A stretch of 64,000 bases of DNA from NCBI RefSeq assembly GCF_012489685.1, contig NC_080046.1, positions 3,784,501 through 3,848,500 on the forward strand, written 5' to 3'. Below the pieces are notes generated by a model, which searched no databases, was not told where the DNA came from, and saw only the letters and a list, made by a program, of their open reading frames with translations. The translations under genes were made by a program, and so were the position numbers. Positions 15,701 to 26,230 of this stretch are shown piece by piece. How positions within the stretch are numbered: the first letter of the stretch is position 1; each line of letters opens with the position of its first letter. The DNA comes from Lotus japonicus (lineage: Eukaryota > Streptophyta > Magnoliopsida > Fabales > Fabaceae).

Positions 15701-18486
15701 TTCCTATTCCACAAAGGGCATTTATGCCTGCAAATTTCAAAACAAGAATAAGGCATTAGCCAATATTTTACCACCACTTAATAAATTATGCTTCTAGGAA
15801 AGTCGGTGACTTGTTTGGGTGTAAACCAAAAAGCATTTGTTGGAGTTTATTCAGTACATTTTCTTATAGATAAGCTCCAATAAGCCTGTATCTAAACGGG
15901 CTCACCAATAAGAAATCTTCATTTGTGCCAACAAAATCCGTAGTAGTTGTGAACATTCAAATATGCATTGATTCACACTCAGTTTTGTCCTTCATGGGTA
16001 CATAATTCAACAAAATATTCATTTCATGGTACCATAGTATTCAACTGGTTTTTGTAGAGATGATATATTCCTACCAAAACCATGAATCCAAATTGCGGCT
16101 TCAATGTCAAGGTTTTTTCGAGGCTCAACAAGTGCTTCGCGACTGTAATTGTAATCATATCAGACTCATGTGTTTACAGTTTCACACAAATTCACAAAGA
16201 AACTGTGACCCTATTGCAATTTAAAACCATAAGAAGGACTAAAATAAGATATATATGATATGTAATGTGGTCCCTTCAGTCAGAAGGAAGCTTGATATTT
16301 GAGTTTGTAATGTGGTAACTGGACCAAGATCACATGTTGCAGGAAACAGACATTTTCCATGATTATACACATACCCACTATTTGTTGGCAACTTGCCATA
16401 TTTTATCCAGTGAGGTGCATTATTTCAAGTAAGGACAATAATAGTTCCTTTAATTTAGGCATATTTTATTAACTGAGGTGCATTATTTCAAGTAAGGACA
16501 ACAATAGTTCCCTGACAATCATAATGATAAATAATGCATAGGAAATGAAGATAACATGCCTGAAACAATTTTCTTTGATCTTTTTATTGGCACAATCTAG
16601 CCGGATTTGGAAAAATACCATCAATCCTTTAACTTATGCCGTAAGTTTCTTACTAAACTAGAGGAACAAGGCCAACTATGCCAGTTAAGAATCACAACTT
16701 CCAGATAAGAAAATCCATACATAATCCAATTCATCAAAATATAAATCGTATATAATCTAACAGTTATCTTGCTTCCTATTCATTACTTCATAGAAATGTT
16801 TTAAATTATGATCCACAATTGCAATTACGGCTGTAATACTAATGTTTTGAATTTTCAACAATTGAACTGTGACCATAATGATGGGCATGATTTTAAATTG
16901 CGGTTGAGGTCGTGATTGCAATTGTATCTGAATCCTTGATATTGCAGGAAATTGCGGACAAATGCAGCTTATGCTGCCACAATTGCGGTCACAATACACT
17001 GCCAGAACTCGAAAAACCTTGATATTCTAATCGTATTGCGGTTACGGACCGCAACTTAAAACTTTGGTGATGACTGAATTTATCAACAAATTTCCATAAT
17101 TTCAAAGATTGTGATATAACTACATCCGCCACGATCATAACCGCAATTTTAAACCTTATGCAAATATTGCCTCACTATTAATTTCTCCTTCTTCCATTTG
17201 TTATTTTTCCAAATAATAAACATTCCACAACAACAAATCAGTATCAATTGTGAGCCAAGGTTCCAGTACTTACCATTAAGCACAGCTTGTCCAAAAGTGC
17301 ATTGGCCAGGAATTTGAACTTCATGAGAAACCTTGGAAACATCCTTCCTAATGGAAGGCTTCCTAGATGGAAGGGGAGGGAGCAACGCCTGAGAGCTACG
17401 TCGATATTGCTCCTCTACCGCCGTCGGTGGTAACAGAGGCTTCTGTTGTGATGGCAAGAAGTCTTGAGTGTGCCTCCTTGTTAAGGATGAAGAAAGAAAA
17501 GAACTGCCTAAATTCGACAATGATGGGGTGCCCAAAAATCCTATGTTTGGTGATGGCACGCTACCATATAGATCAATGGATTGCCTGCAACAATAATTGC
17601 ATTGAGAATAAGAATTAATTCAGGTTGATGCATTTAATGCTTCTCAATTGATTCTAAACTCAAAATAAATTATGTGAAGAAGGTTTTATTCATGTTTGGT
17701 TTTAAGATTTACACAGAATCCAAGACACGTTTATTTCGAAGAAAAGTGCATGTCTGGATTCCCGTTCAAGTCTTCAAGAATCAATTCTCCTCTCACAAAA
17801 GCGAGTAGACGTGTATCCAAATATGTACTAAGACTTGTAAATTCTAAACAAAAGTGGTTCTAGAACATTTCAACGTGAAACCAAGCATGTTAGCTTTGAG
17901 TAGCTTCTGAGTGCCATAATTGATTCTGGAGTAATATAAGTTGATTCAAGCATGCTATTAACACATGGGGACACTGATCTCTAGTGGCATATCAGACATC
18001 TTTCTCACCCTACTTTATGCAATCAGCAGAAGAAGATATGAAAAAAAAAAGTCGAAATTCAACATGCAAGGTTGGAGTAATTTTTAAACATCCAGACAAT
18101 GACAGAAAGACAGATTCTCTTTTTTCATCATTCAGTCACAAAAGTTCATAATAAATTAAACATTCACCCAAAATAAGCAAAAACGGTGTCCTATAAACTA
18201 TTTACAAAAAAAATCAATTGATGAACATGAACACAGTGTTCATGATGCCAGAACAAAGAACTTGTCAGAAACACAGGAATTGAAACAGAACAGAAGGATG
18301 AACTGACCTGTAACTTTGAGGCCATGCTATGCTGTAAGAACTGGGTTTCCTCTGAACCAGGTTGTCATTGGAGTCATGGAAATAATCTGAATCATTTCCA
18401 TCATTTTCTTCTTTGCTCATCTCCTTATCCGTATCTTCATCATCGCTTTCAATGAAGAAACCTTGATCTGAAACAGAGTTATTCAT
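9754..18486 (-). CDS. AVT1: Vacuolar amino acid transporter of the AVT1 type (Aa_trans/AAAP family)
   Basis: Multi-pass permease of the amino acid/auxin permease family; AVT1 members move neutral amino acids across the vacuolar membrane by proton antiport. Coding exons: 18308-18486, 17274-17584, 15513-15727, 15358-15381 (24 bp), 13770-13950, 12277-12499, 12024-12159, 11716-11744 (29 bp), 11080-11231, 10718-10761, 10568-10630 and 9754-9852. These total 1656 bp, or 551 residues. The first about 160 residues are hydrophilic and acidic (ESDDEDTDKEMSKEEND). Family signatures follow: GINALCGIGILSTPYALREGG, ETYPDIGQAAFG, YIIVESDNLSTLFPDA, GYGMFGESTLSQFTLN, AMCLEELIPS and LVMSLIGSLLTM. It ends in SYSAISEIIKQLFG. 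All splice phases agree. The least certain part is the 29-bp micro-exon, which adds about four residues against my memory of the family. A 5' UTR intron is likely upstream. Confidence 0.93.
10070..10342. repeat. Possible solo-LTR-like fragment in the last AVT1 intron
   Basis: The stretch begins TGTTACGGACC and can be ended at ATCGTAACA, giving TG...CA with inverted ends TGTTACG/CGTAACA. It is more G+C-rich than its surroundings. No 5-bp target duplication matches these borders, so they are uncertain. Confidence 0.3.
11397..11675. repeat. Candidate MITE in an AVT1 intron
   Basis: The left end CCCTTTTGTTTCCGCTTA and the right end (reverse complement CCCGTTTGTCTCTGCTTA) are matching inverted repeats bounding about 280 bp of A+T-rich DNA between coding exons 11716-11744 and 11080-11231. 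The superfamily was not determined. Confidence 0.5.
12907..13625. mobile_element. LTR-retroelement debris in the AVT1 intron between exons 13770-13950 and 12277-12499
   Basis: A plus-strand frame of 143 residues (12907-13338) holds MVYTRIQQARDATAMDRQPQ followed by a Pro/Gly/Gln-rich stretch, the look of the leader of a plant Ty3/gypsy gag. From about 13550 to 13625 the sequence AACGTGGCTCGGCC with its flanks resembles leader or LTR sequence of plant LTR elements. The base composition is richer in G+C than the flanking intron. There is no intact gene and the borders are approximate. Confidence 0.4.
14278..14386 (-). mobile_element. tRNA-derived SINE with 16-bp target duplication
   Basis: Read on the minus strand it starts GTCCCCGTAGGATAGCTCAA, with a tRNA-like A box (TAGCTCAAGTGG) and a B-box-like region (GTTCCAGGGATCTATTCC). 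It ends CCGATGTACCAA. It is flanked by the perfect direct repeat AAATATGGTTAATTTT at 14262-14277 and 14387-14402. Length, head structure and duplication define a SINE. It lies in an AVT1 intron, in the same orientation as the gene. Confidence 0.8.
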
Positions 18487-19240
18487 CTTATTTCAACCTT
18501 TACCTCTCTGCAAAAAAAAACCTCCTCATTATTTCTCAGTAAGATTCAAACAATTCACATTCAAAAAATCATCTCATAAGCTATATAGCCACGAATCACA
18601 AATCAAAAAAATGAATCTCAGAAGAAGATCTGGCTTTTTGCAAATGAGATCATCATACAGCAATTTTCAAGCCTCAGATTTATTCTCATGAATTAAAAAC
18701 CTCCATTTGAATCAAAATCACACAATAAATTTAAAATCTGGGTTCGGTCTCTTTTGAATCAAAATCAAAATTCACTACAAGTAAGTGGCATTACAAAAAG
18801 AAAAGGTTGTCCAATTCTTCACATTTTACATTCTGAAAAAAATGCAAACTACGTGGGCAAGACCATAATGAATTAAAATTCAAAATCTTTTGTCTAAATG
18901 TGAGAAAGATCAGAATCTAACAGCCCTGTACAATAAACATAAAAGAAAAGTAATGAGACAAGTTTCAAGTATCATTTTCATGCATGAGAATCTTAGACCT
19001 TGTTTGGTTAGCGAGAAAAACAAAAAAACCAAAGCAAGCGAAAGATTGTTCAGATCAATCAGAAACAATAAATAAGCTTCCATGATTCGTGATCGTGTGT
19101 GGTTTTTGATTTTCCTCTGTTCTGGCTTGTGAAATTTCGGGTGAGAATGGATGAGAGTGAAAATGAAAGAAAACAAAACAGAGAAAGGGAAAAGACCTTT
19201 GTTTCTTTCTGTCACTTCAATCGTCTCTGTTACATGCACT
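18487..19240 (-). promoter_or_regulatory. AVT1 5' UTR with likely leader intron, and promoter side
   Basis: Directly upstream of the AVT1 start is a clear acceptor (T-rich run then TTGCAG, exon resuming at 18507). An AAAG|GTCTTTT donor at 19196 fits a 689-bp leader intron (18508-19196). The first leader exon would lie upstream of 19197. No TATA box was assigned with confidence. The stretch 19241-19739 shows no gene. Confidence 0.5.
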
Positions 19241-19897
19241 GTGTTTTCTTTCTTCTCTGCACTTCTGAACTCTGAGACGTGAACATTAGCAAGAAACTCG
19301 GGTTATAGTGTACTAGTTTAATATATATATCCTATCTGCCAGAACATGCGAATGTGTAGAAAACAAATCTTGACCGTACGATTTTCCCATGAGACACTCA
19401 CTCATACAACCTATTTACCTTACATCCATTTTTTTAAGGAAAATGTTGGGTCAACCCCCAATTAGTGTAGTTACTTAATGAGGGGTGAGGATAATTAGTA
19501 AGGCTTTGCAGTTTATGATATTGTCATTAAAAATATTTAACTATTTTATATATTAATACTGTATTATACTTAGAGGGAAAAAAATTAATGGTTGAGATCT
19601 CCCAGTTGAAAAAAAAAAACCACTAAAAATAATCTTAATTTCATTCATCATTTATCTAGTGAGAAAAGATAAAAAGAGAAAGAAATAATGATATAATACA
19701 CGATAACCAATTGATGGTACTCCCTGTTGAATTTCAGTAGCCACATGGGATTATGACAAGAGCTAAGAGTGCTATGTTGATGGGAAAGAGACTAGGCATG
19801 ATATATGATTGCAGTGATGAGGAGCTGATGAAGGGGATCGCCTTTCAAATTGGTGCTAGACACTAATCAGAGCTGAGGTTCCGATTCCAGGGTCAAC

Positions 19898-20571
19898 ATG
19901 TTAAGGACTTGGGTGACCTGGAATGTGAGAGGACTAGGAAGGTCCTTGAAGAGAAAGGTGGTGAAGCAAGCCCTCAGCAATGTTTTCTTACTGAATTTTG
20001 TGGAGATTTGCGGATTGCTTGGTGGATTAAAGCTTGGTGGCGGGAGTGCTCGTACAGTAGCAGTGATTTCTTACTGAATTTTGTGGAGATTAGATTGAAA
20101 GCTCCATAGGTTAGAAGTCGCAGCAATCATTGGACTCCACCACCCGCGGGATCTCTTAAATCCAATGTCGATGGCTCCTCACATGGTATGCCGGGAAGGA
20201 GTGGCATTGAAGGCATTCTTAAGGATTCAGAAAGACAAACCAGAGGTATTTTTTCTAAAGCTACTGGGGACCTATGTGCTTATGAAGCTGAAGTGAAAGC
20301 AATCCTTCATGCTCTCATTTTTTGTCACCAATTTCAGTTGAGGCACATCTTAATAGAGAGTGATTCCGCACTAGCTGCAGGATGGATCAATAACAAAGTT
20401 AATAGGCCTTGGACGCTAATTCAAGACCTCAACTTGATTGATTCATTATGTGTTGAAGTTGATTGCTTAGGGATATCTCATATTTTCAGAGAATCAAATC
20501 ATTTGGCTGATTATCTTGCTAAGACAGGGTGCTATAGACAATCTGAAATCTGGGCTATGTTGAGGAATTGA
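19898..20571 (+). pseudogene. LINE ORF2 remnant: endonuclease start fused to C-terminal RNase H
   Basis: From ATG 19898 one frame reads MLRTWVTWNVRGLGRSLKRK, the typical start of the apurinic-type endonuclease of plant LINE ORF2. It breaks down after about 40 residues. A second frame, open to 20571, encodes an RNase H domain: NVDGSSHG (first Asp near 20170), AYEAEVKAI, IESDSALAAGW and NHLADYLAK. The rest of the endonuclease and the whole reverse transcriptase are missing. The sequence CTTACTGAATTTTGTGGAGA occurs at about 19986 and again at about 20071, the pattern expected if repeats flanked a rearrangement. No intact protein is possible. Confidence 0.75.
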
Positions 20572-21502
20572 ATACAATCAATAAATACCTGGTTTTACAC
20601 TGGTATGTTGAGGCATAATTATCTGGAATCTGGTTTCTATCTGTTGCTGCAATCTGGTTTCTGTGTGATGCTTTTTTTACCTGGTTTCTCTTCGGTATTT
20701 TGGTTGTACGGATCTCGGGATCTGAAGTGGAATATAGGGCATTTGGTCCAAGTTTTTGGTGCAGTTTTTTATGTAATCTTCTGCTACTATACAGCTTGGG
20801 AGCTGCTACATTGAGACATAAATACCTGCAATCTGATTTCTATCTGATGATGCAATACGGCTTTTGTATGATGCAATTTTTATCTGTTTTATCTATGGTT
20901 ACTTAGCTGCACGGGTGTGGTGATCTGAAGTGGAATATAGGGCATTTTGTCCAAGGTTTTGGTGCAGTTTTTTCTGAAATTCATTGCTGCTATGCTGCTT
21001 GGGATTTGATTCATTCATTGGCTCTTCTCTTTGTATTCTTTTCAGTTCCTAGAAGTTAGACCATGTACAATGGTTTAAACAAAAATTTTCCATTCAACAC
21101 CACTTTTTCTCTTCCCAACACTCCACATCATCTTCTCTCTCCAATTCAACACACTTTCAACAAATACCCACTCCAATGGTTTTCTCTCTCAACACCCTAC
21201 CCCACCACTCACCCTACCCCACCACTTTTTATTTCATATTTTTATTTAATTTTATGTTTTTGTTTTTTTTATTTACATAAAATTACAATTATTATTTTAA
21301 ATTAAATTAAATAATAAACACTTAACGAATTAATTTTTTTTAATATAGATAATAATTTATTTTATTTCCTTAACTAAAAAATGGAAGACGATAAACGAAG
21401 CACACAATAATATATTTTATTTTCTTAACTTAAAATGCAAGACAACAAACTAAGCACACAACACACAAATAACGTAATTAGTACGATACAAATCATCTTC
21501 CA

Positions 21503-22810
21503 TCACGAAGCATTTGCAAACTTTGTCCATATGTGCTTCACTAGATCTGCTTGCAGTTCGTGATGAACGTTCGAATCACGCAACTCGGATCTAGCACGCA
21601 CATGATTTGCAAAAGCGGGTAACACCTCGGTCGAGTATGGTTGCGGTGTACTAGATCCACCTTCCCCAGATTGCTCAAAATCGGTCCAACGTTGAGCAAA
21701 TGTATCTCGTTCATCCTCAACAATCATATTATGTAATATGATGCATGACCTCATAATGATACCCAAATCAGCTATGTCCCACAAACGAGCTGGTTCACGG
21801 ATGATTTTAAAACGAGCTTGAAGAACTCCAAATGCACGTTCGATGTCCTTCCGACATCTCTCCTGAACTTGTGCAAACAACTTATCCGGTTCACTTTGAG
21901 GAAGTCTGATCGATTTGACGAAAGTTGGATAAGAAGGGTAGATACCATCAGCTAGATAGTATGCCATATTATAGGGACGTTGATTCACAATGAAACTCAC
22001 AGTTGGAGCCTTTCCCTGTTCCACATCATCAAACACTGGTGATCGATCTAGAACGTTTATGTCGTTCAACGTTCCCGGACATCCAAAAAAGGCATGCCAG
22101 ATCCATAGATCATGAGATGCAACTGCTTCAAGAATAACTGTAGTGGTTCCCTTATCCCCTCTAGTAAATTGACCTTCCCATGCTTTAGGACAATTTTTCC
22201 ACTCCCAGTGCATGCAGTCAATACTCCCGATCATGCCTGGGAACCCCCTTTGTTCACTAACCTGTAGTATTCTTTGCAGGTCCTCTTGAGTTGGTGCTCT
22301 CAGGTACTCGTGCTCATACAATCGTATGATTCCATTACAGAATCTACGTAAACACTCCAGTGCTGTAGTACCTCCTATTTTGATGTACTCATCGACTGCA
22401 TCTGCTGCCACACCATATGCTAACATTCGCATTGCTGTGGTACATTTTGCTAAGGGTGATATACATTCTTTCTTGGCTGCATCAACTCGCTGGGTGAAGT
22501 AGTTATCACTACTTGAAAGGTCCGCAACGATTCGAAGGAAAACGTGTTTTTGCATCCGGTACCGACGACGAAACATTGAATCGTCATATGTAGGCTCATT
22601 GGCAAAGTAGTCGTCAATTAGCCTTCGGTTTGCTGCTGCATGATCTCTACGGACATACTTTCTACGAGGTGCACTATCTTCCAAATTTTGGTTTGGACCC
22701 AACCCTAATTGGTTGAGTATAAAAGCTTCTTCAAGTTGAGAATTTTGAAGGTATGTTGCAATATCAAAAGGATTTTCACAAGGATTCTCAAAAGGATCAA
22801 AAGGATCCAT
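21503..22810 (-). CDS. PIF/Harbinger transposase (DDE_Tnp_4 superfamily)
   Basis: Catalyses excision and integration of the element with its ORF1 partner. The 435-residue frame is intact. The catalytic triad can be placed at about D198 (GSIDCMHWEWKNCP), D250 (PGTLNDINVL) and E324 (IERAFGVLQARFKI). The ADGIYPSYPTFVK segment between the second and third acidic residues is conserved in plant members. The N-terminal part has the basic KYVRRDHAAANRRLIDDYF helix region. Length matches typical plant Harbinger transposases. It starts at MDPFDPFENP and ends near the left inverted repeat. With no stop or frameshift, the element may be, or recently was, autonomous if ORF1 works. Confidence 0.95.
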   Translation of the reverse strand: MDPFDPFENPCENPFDIATYLQNSQLEEAFILNQLGLGPNQNLEDSAPRRKYVRRDHAAANRRLIDDYFANEPTYDDSMFRRRYRMQKHVFLRIVADLSSSDNYFTQRVDAAKKECISPLAKCTTAMRMLAYGVAADAVDEYIKIGGTTALECLRRFCNGIIRLYEHEYLRAPTQEDLQRILQVSEQRGFPGMIGSIDCMHWEWKNCPKAWEGQFTRGDKGTTTVILEAVASHDLWIWHAFFGCPGTLNDINVLDRSPVFDDVEQGKAPTVSFIVNQRPYNMAYYLADGIYPSYPTFVKSIRLPQSEPDKLFAQVQERCRKDIERAFGVLQARFKIIREPARLWDIADLGIIMRSCIILHNMIVEDERDTFAQRWTDFEQSGEGGSSTPQPYSTEVLPAFANHVRARSELRDSNVHHELQADLVKHIWTKFANAS

Positions 22811-22913
22811 TTGTTGTGAAATTCGAAGTAGAAAGTAAGAGGTTTTGGATATTGGTACATAAATTGATCTATGAATCCATATATATAAGTAAATTGAATG
22901 GTGGACACTGACG

Positions 22914-23970
22914 GATTCAAAACAAGTTACCCACTAGAGTTAATAATCGGAAAAGGACTAGATTCGAATTGAGTGGAGCATATTCAAACCCAATAACCCA
23001 TACACTAAAGCCGAACACTGCAGACTTGACACCACTGGCAAATTATTAAAGCAAACCCCACCGACTTGACACCACTGACAGATTCGAAACAAGTTACCCA
23101 CTAGAGTTAATAATCGGAAAAGGACTAGATTCGAATTGAGTGGAGCATATTCAAACCCAATAACCCATACACTAAAGCCGAACACTGCAGACTTGACACC
23201 ACTGGCAAATTATTAAAGCAAACCCCACCGACTTGACACCACTGACAGATTCGAAACAAGTTACCCACTAGAGTTAATAATCGGAAAAGGACTAGATTCG
23301 AATTGAGTGGAGCATATTCAAACCCAATAACCCATACACTAAAGCCGAACACTGCAGACTTGACACCACTGGCAAATTATTAAAGCAAACCCCACCGACT
23401 TGACACCACTGACAGATTCGAAACAAGTTACCCACTAGAGTTAATAATCGGAAAAGGAGTAGATTCGAATTGAGTGGACCATATTCAAACCCAATAACCC
23501 ATACACTAAAGCCGAACACTGCAGACTTGACACCACTGGCAAATTATTAAAGCAAACCCCACCGACTTGACACCACTAACAGATTCGAAACAAGTTACCC
23601 ACTAGAGTTAATAATCGGAAAAGGAGTAGATTCGAATTGAGTGGAACATATTCAAACCCAATAACCCATACACTAAAGCCGAACACTGCAGACTTGACAC
23701 CACTGGCAAATTATTAAAGCAAACCCCACCGACTTGACACCACTAACAGATTCGAAACAAGTTACCCACTAGAGTTAATAATCGGAAAAGGAGTAGATTC
23801 GAATTGAGTGGAACATATTCAAACACAATAACTCATACATTAAAGCCGAACATTACAGACTTGCCATCACTGACAAATTATTAAAGCAAACACAACATAC
23901 TTGACGACAACACTGACAAATGGTTAAAGCAAACACCACAGACTTGACACCACTGGCGGGTTTGACCGAA
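22914..23970. repeat. Tandem array of a 167-bp unit inside the Harbinger element
   Basis: GATTCGAAACAAGTTACCCA (first unit GATTCAAAAC) recurs at 22914, 23081, 23248, 23415, 23582 and 23749, an exact spacing of 167 bp. That makes six units plus a diverged tail to about 23970. The first four units are nearly identical; the sixth is visibly diverged from its middle on. The array fills the spacer between ORF1 (ends 23994) and the transposase start (22810), so it may affect transcription of the transposase. Confidence 0.95.
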
Positions 23971-23993
23971 TACAGACAAATACTCGATTGAAA

Positions 23994-25195
23994 TTAATTA
24001 CCAAATAGGTCTTGGGCCAACTTACTCAACAGCTCTTTCTTACGGTCATCGAGATCCTCTTCAGAACTTAGCTTGAGATACAAATTGGTTTTCATCAATT
24101 GGTTAGTCTGTTCTTGCACCATTGTTAGCTTATCAATTCGTGCAATCTCTTGAGCCTTCAAATCTTTGTATTCAACCCAAACTTTCCCCTTCTCCTCAAC
24201 GACAGGTTCTTTACTTTTCTTTTTATTCTTTCTTTTAGCTGCCTCCCTACCCATTGGACGAGGAATTGATCCTATATTGGTTGAGCCACATGCATCACTG
24301 TCGTGAGATCTCTTAGATCCACTACTTGCTGAGCCACCATTTCCTCCTACTTGACTACAAAAACGTGGTAGATCACGGAGAGCGATCCATTCTTCCATCA
24401 AAGTAAATTGAACATTCTTCCCACATGCGAATAATTCCTGCGCTTTTGCCAAAACATCATTATCCGACCAACCGCTTCCTTGTTGACGCTTAGCGGCATC
24501 ATAAGCGCCAATCCATTTACCCAGTATTTTGTTCATATAATTCCAACGGTTTCGACATGCAATTCCATCACGCGGAGGATCGAATGAGCAATGCTCATTA
24601 CAATACTCAGCAATATCTCTCCAAAATGTTTCTCCTTTCTGGTTTTTCCCCACAACACTGCTTGTTCCACAGTTAATCCACCCACTAATTAGCACCAAAT
24701 TTTGTGCAGTGTTCCATGCGGGTGCATGCGTTTTTTTGCTCTTAGGAGTGACTTCATTGACTTCATTATCAGCTGACCCGTCACCAAGATTGACTTGTGT
24801 TGAAAATTCCGGAAATTCCGGTCCATCAACACTAGGAAAATTTTCACGAACCATTGGCATATAACCACTAGACTGGGGTGTTTGAGATGGATATCTCACA
24901 GATCCATAAGATGGATGAAAGTTTGGAACAAAGATGACTGGTTCGAATATTGATTTGGATCTGGATAATAGTTTGGATTTTGAGGATGTTGGTTGGAGAA
25001 TTGATGTGGGACTTGAAAATAGTTTGGATTTTGAGGACGTTGGTTGGAGAATTGATGTGGGACCTGATAATTGGTGGGATTTTGAGGACGTGGGTAAGAA
25101 AATTGATTTGGATCTTCATAGTTGTTGGGATTTTGGTTGGAAATTGGGTAGCTTGAAGAATTCTGGGTGTTGTAATGATGATTGTTGGGATCCAT
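23994..25195 (-). CDS. Harbinger ORF1, Myb/SANT (trihelix-like) DNA-binding protein, probably frameshifted
   Basis: Partner protein that helps the transposase bind DNA and enter the nucleus. The main frame (23994-24899) encodes a SANT/trihelix-like domain: AWNTAQNLVLISGWINCG, FWRDIAEYCNEHC, CRNRWNYMNKILGKW. A basic nuclear-localisation-like stretch (REAAKRKNKKKSK) and a C-terminal coiled region follow. A second frame upstream, from ATG 25195, encodes an Asn/Pro/Gln-rich leader with NPNNYEDPNQF-type repeats. It continues into a stop at 24896, while the downstream frame is open before its first Met. The two frames overlap near 24900-24930. This suggests a one-base frameshift or an unrecognised splice. 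The leader probably belongs to the same protein in related copies. Confidence 0.82.
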
Positions 25196-25474
25196 TTCAA
25201 AACAAATGCTAATAGAAGGATAACAAGATGGTGAGAGAGATAATAAGATGGGGAAAAACTTGGTTTTTTTTTCTGTGTCCAAATCTAACAAACCAAGTCT
25301 CTATTTATAGAGAAAAAAAAGTTATGAATTTTGGTAAAAAAAAAAATTAAAATTATTTTTTTTCAACAAGATAATTCAGTTTAAAGTTTTTAAAAAAAAA
25401 AATCCGGTCCGCCAATGGGACGCTGCCACGCGTCCCATCCTATCCTCTCTGTCCTCTCTCTCCTCTCCAACTGA

Positions 25475-25505
25475 CACGACACGCGCCTTGTCGGCGCGTG
25501 TCGTG
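25475..25505. repeat. Perfect G+C-rich hairpin near the right end of the Harbinger element
   Basis: CACGACACGCGCC (25475-25487) and its exact complement (25493-25505) are separated by 5 bases. It lies in a locally G+C-rich segment about 180 bp from the right terminus, upstream of ORF1. Confidence 0.85.
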
Positions 25506-25980
25506 CACGCGCCCAACGTGCTCCAATCCGGAGCTGCCACGTGGCTCCTGATGGCTCTCTCAACAATGTTGAAACCATTCAACATTTTCCCTCCTTCAAC
25601 AATATTCAACAGACCATTGTAAGTATTAAACAAGTTTCAACAACATTAAACAAGAGAAAAAACAGACCATTGTAAGTGGTCTTAGTAGTTTTTGCCATGT
25701 TGGCACCTTTGTTTCTTTGCTTTTGTTTCTATCTTAGCTTTCTTTTGCTGGCAGTTTTGTGTTGTTAGCTTTCTAGTTTAGCTAGTTTTTTTCTTTTGGC
25801 TTTGTGATGCCTTCTTGTAATGACTCTATTGCTATCTATATATTATTCTCTTCTTTCGAAAAAAAAAAAACAATGTAAGTATTTAATATATGTTTTCAAG
25901 ACAATTGTACTCAATATCATAAAGGGCATGAAATTTTATTTCTCTATTTATGCTTGAAATATGAGAAATTAAGTTTAAAG

Positions 25981-26204
25981 TTTTTTTTTTCGAAAGCAAA
26001 ATGATATATATTAATAAAAGCTCAATCTTAGAAAGGATTGCAAAGAACAAAGCCCCGAAACAACCATGATTCGACAAGAAACCAACCGCAAAGATCCCTA
26101 CCAAAAAAAAAACCTAACCAACACAAAGAACCCAATGGCATGAACGCGTGCTTCAAGTCAAAACTTCAACACCTAGAATCAAAAACCCAAAAGGAGCACA
26201 AGCC
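25981..26204 (-). mobile_element. 5'-truncated LINE 3'-end insertion with target duplication
   Basis: A run of T at 25981 (poly(A) on the minus strand) begins a 224-bp insertion. It is flanked by AAATTAAGTTTAAAG at 25966-25980 and 26205-26219, with the following TT also shared. On the minus strand it reads as a LINE 3' UTR (GGGCTTTGTTCTTTGC, ATATATATCATTTTGC, then A). It sits 26 bp from the LTR element, so two integrations hit almost the same spot. Confidence 0.82.
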
Positions 26205-26230
26205 AAATTAAGTTTAAAGTTGATGTAAGT

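Larger units (their letters stand above)
21059..25681 (-). mobile_element. PIF/Harbinger DNA transposon, complete ends
   Basis: Terminal inverted repeats are GACCATGTACAATGGTTT at the left and, on the other strand, GACCACTTACAATGGTCT at the right. Both are flanked by TTA (21056-21058 and 25682-25684), the target duplication of this superfamily. The element is 4623 bp and carries a DDE transposase and a Myb/SANT-type second protein, both on the minus strand, which is the standard two-gene layout. A second copy of the AGACCATTGTAAGT end motif lies about 60 bp inside the right end. It was inserted into the 3' UTR of the LINE. Confidence 0.93.
19740..25871 (+). mobile_element. LINE (non-LTR retrotransposon), internally deleted and interrupted by a PIF/Harbinger element
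   Basis: The left part (about 19740-21058) holds an ORF2 remnant and a 3' UTR. The right part (25682-25871) resumes the same kind of T-rich 3' UTR (TTTTGCCATGTTGGCACC, GTGATGCCTTCTTGTAATG) and ends in a poly(A) run near 25859-25871. A near-repeat of about 200 bp lies in the 3' UTR: AAGTGGAATATAGGGCATTT occurs near 20725 and again near 20929. The 5' border is approximate and no LINE target duplication was identified. The 4.6-kb insert at 21059-25681 is a separate element. Confidence 0.7.

Noticed and set aside
20188..20571. A free-standing host RNase H gene
   Set aside because: Preceded by LINE endonuclease-start sequence and followed by a LINE-like 3' UTR and poly(A); best read as a LINE remnant.
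22958..23519. Three identical 75-residue minus-strand frames
   Set aside because: They are the 167-bp tandem repeat read in one frame; 167 is not a multiple of three and there is no protein-like conservation.
24934..25212. Plus-strand 92-residue Asp/Trp-rich repeat frame
   Set aside because: Complement of the Asn/Pro/Gln repeats of Harbinger ORF1.
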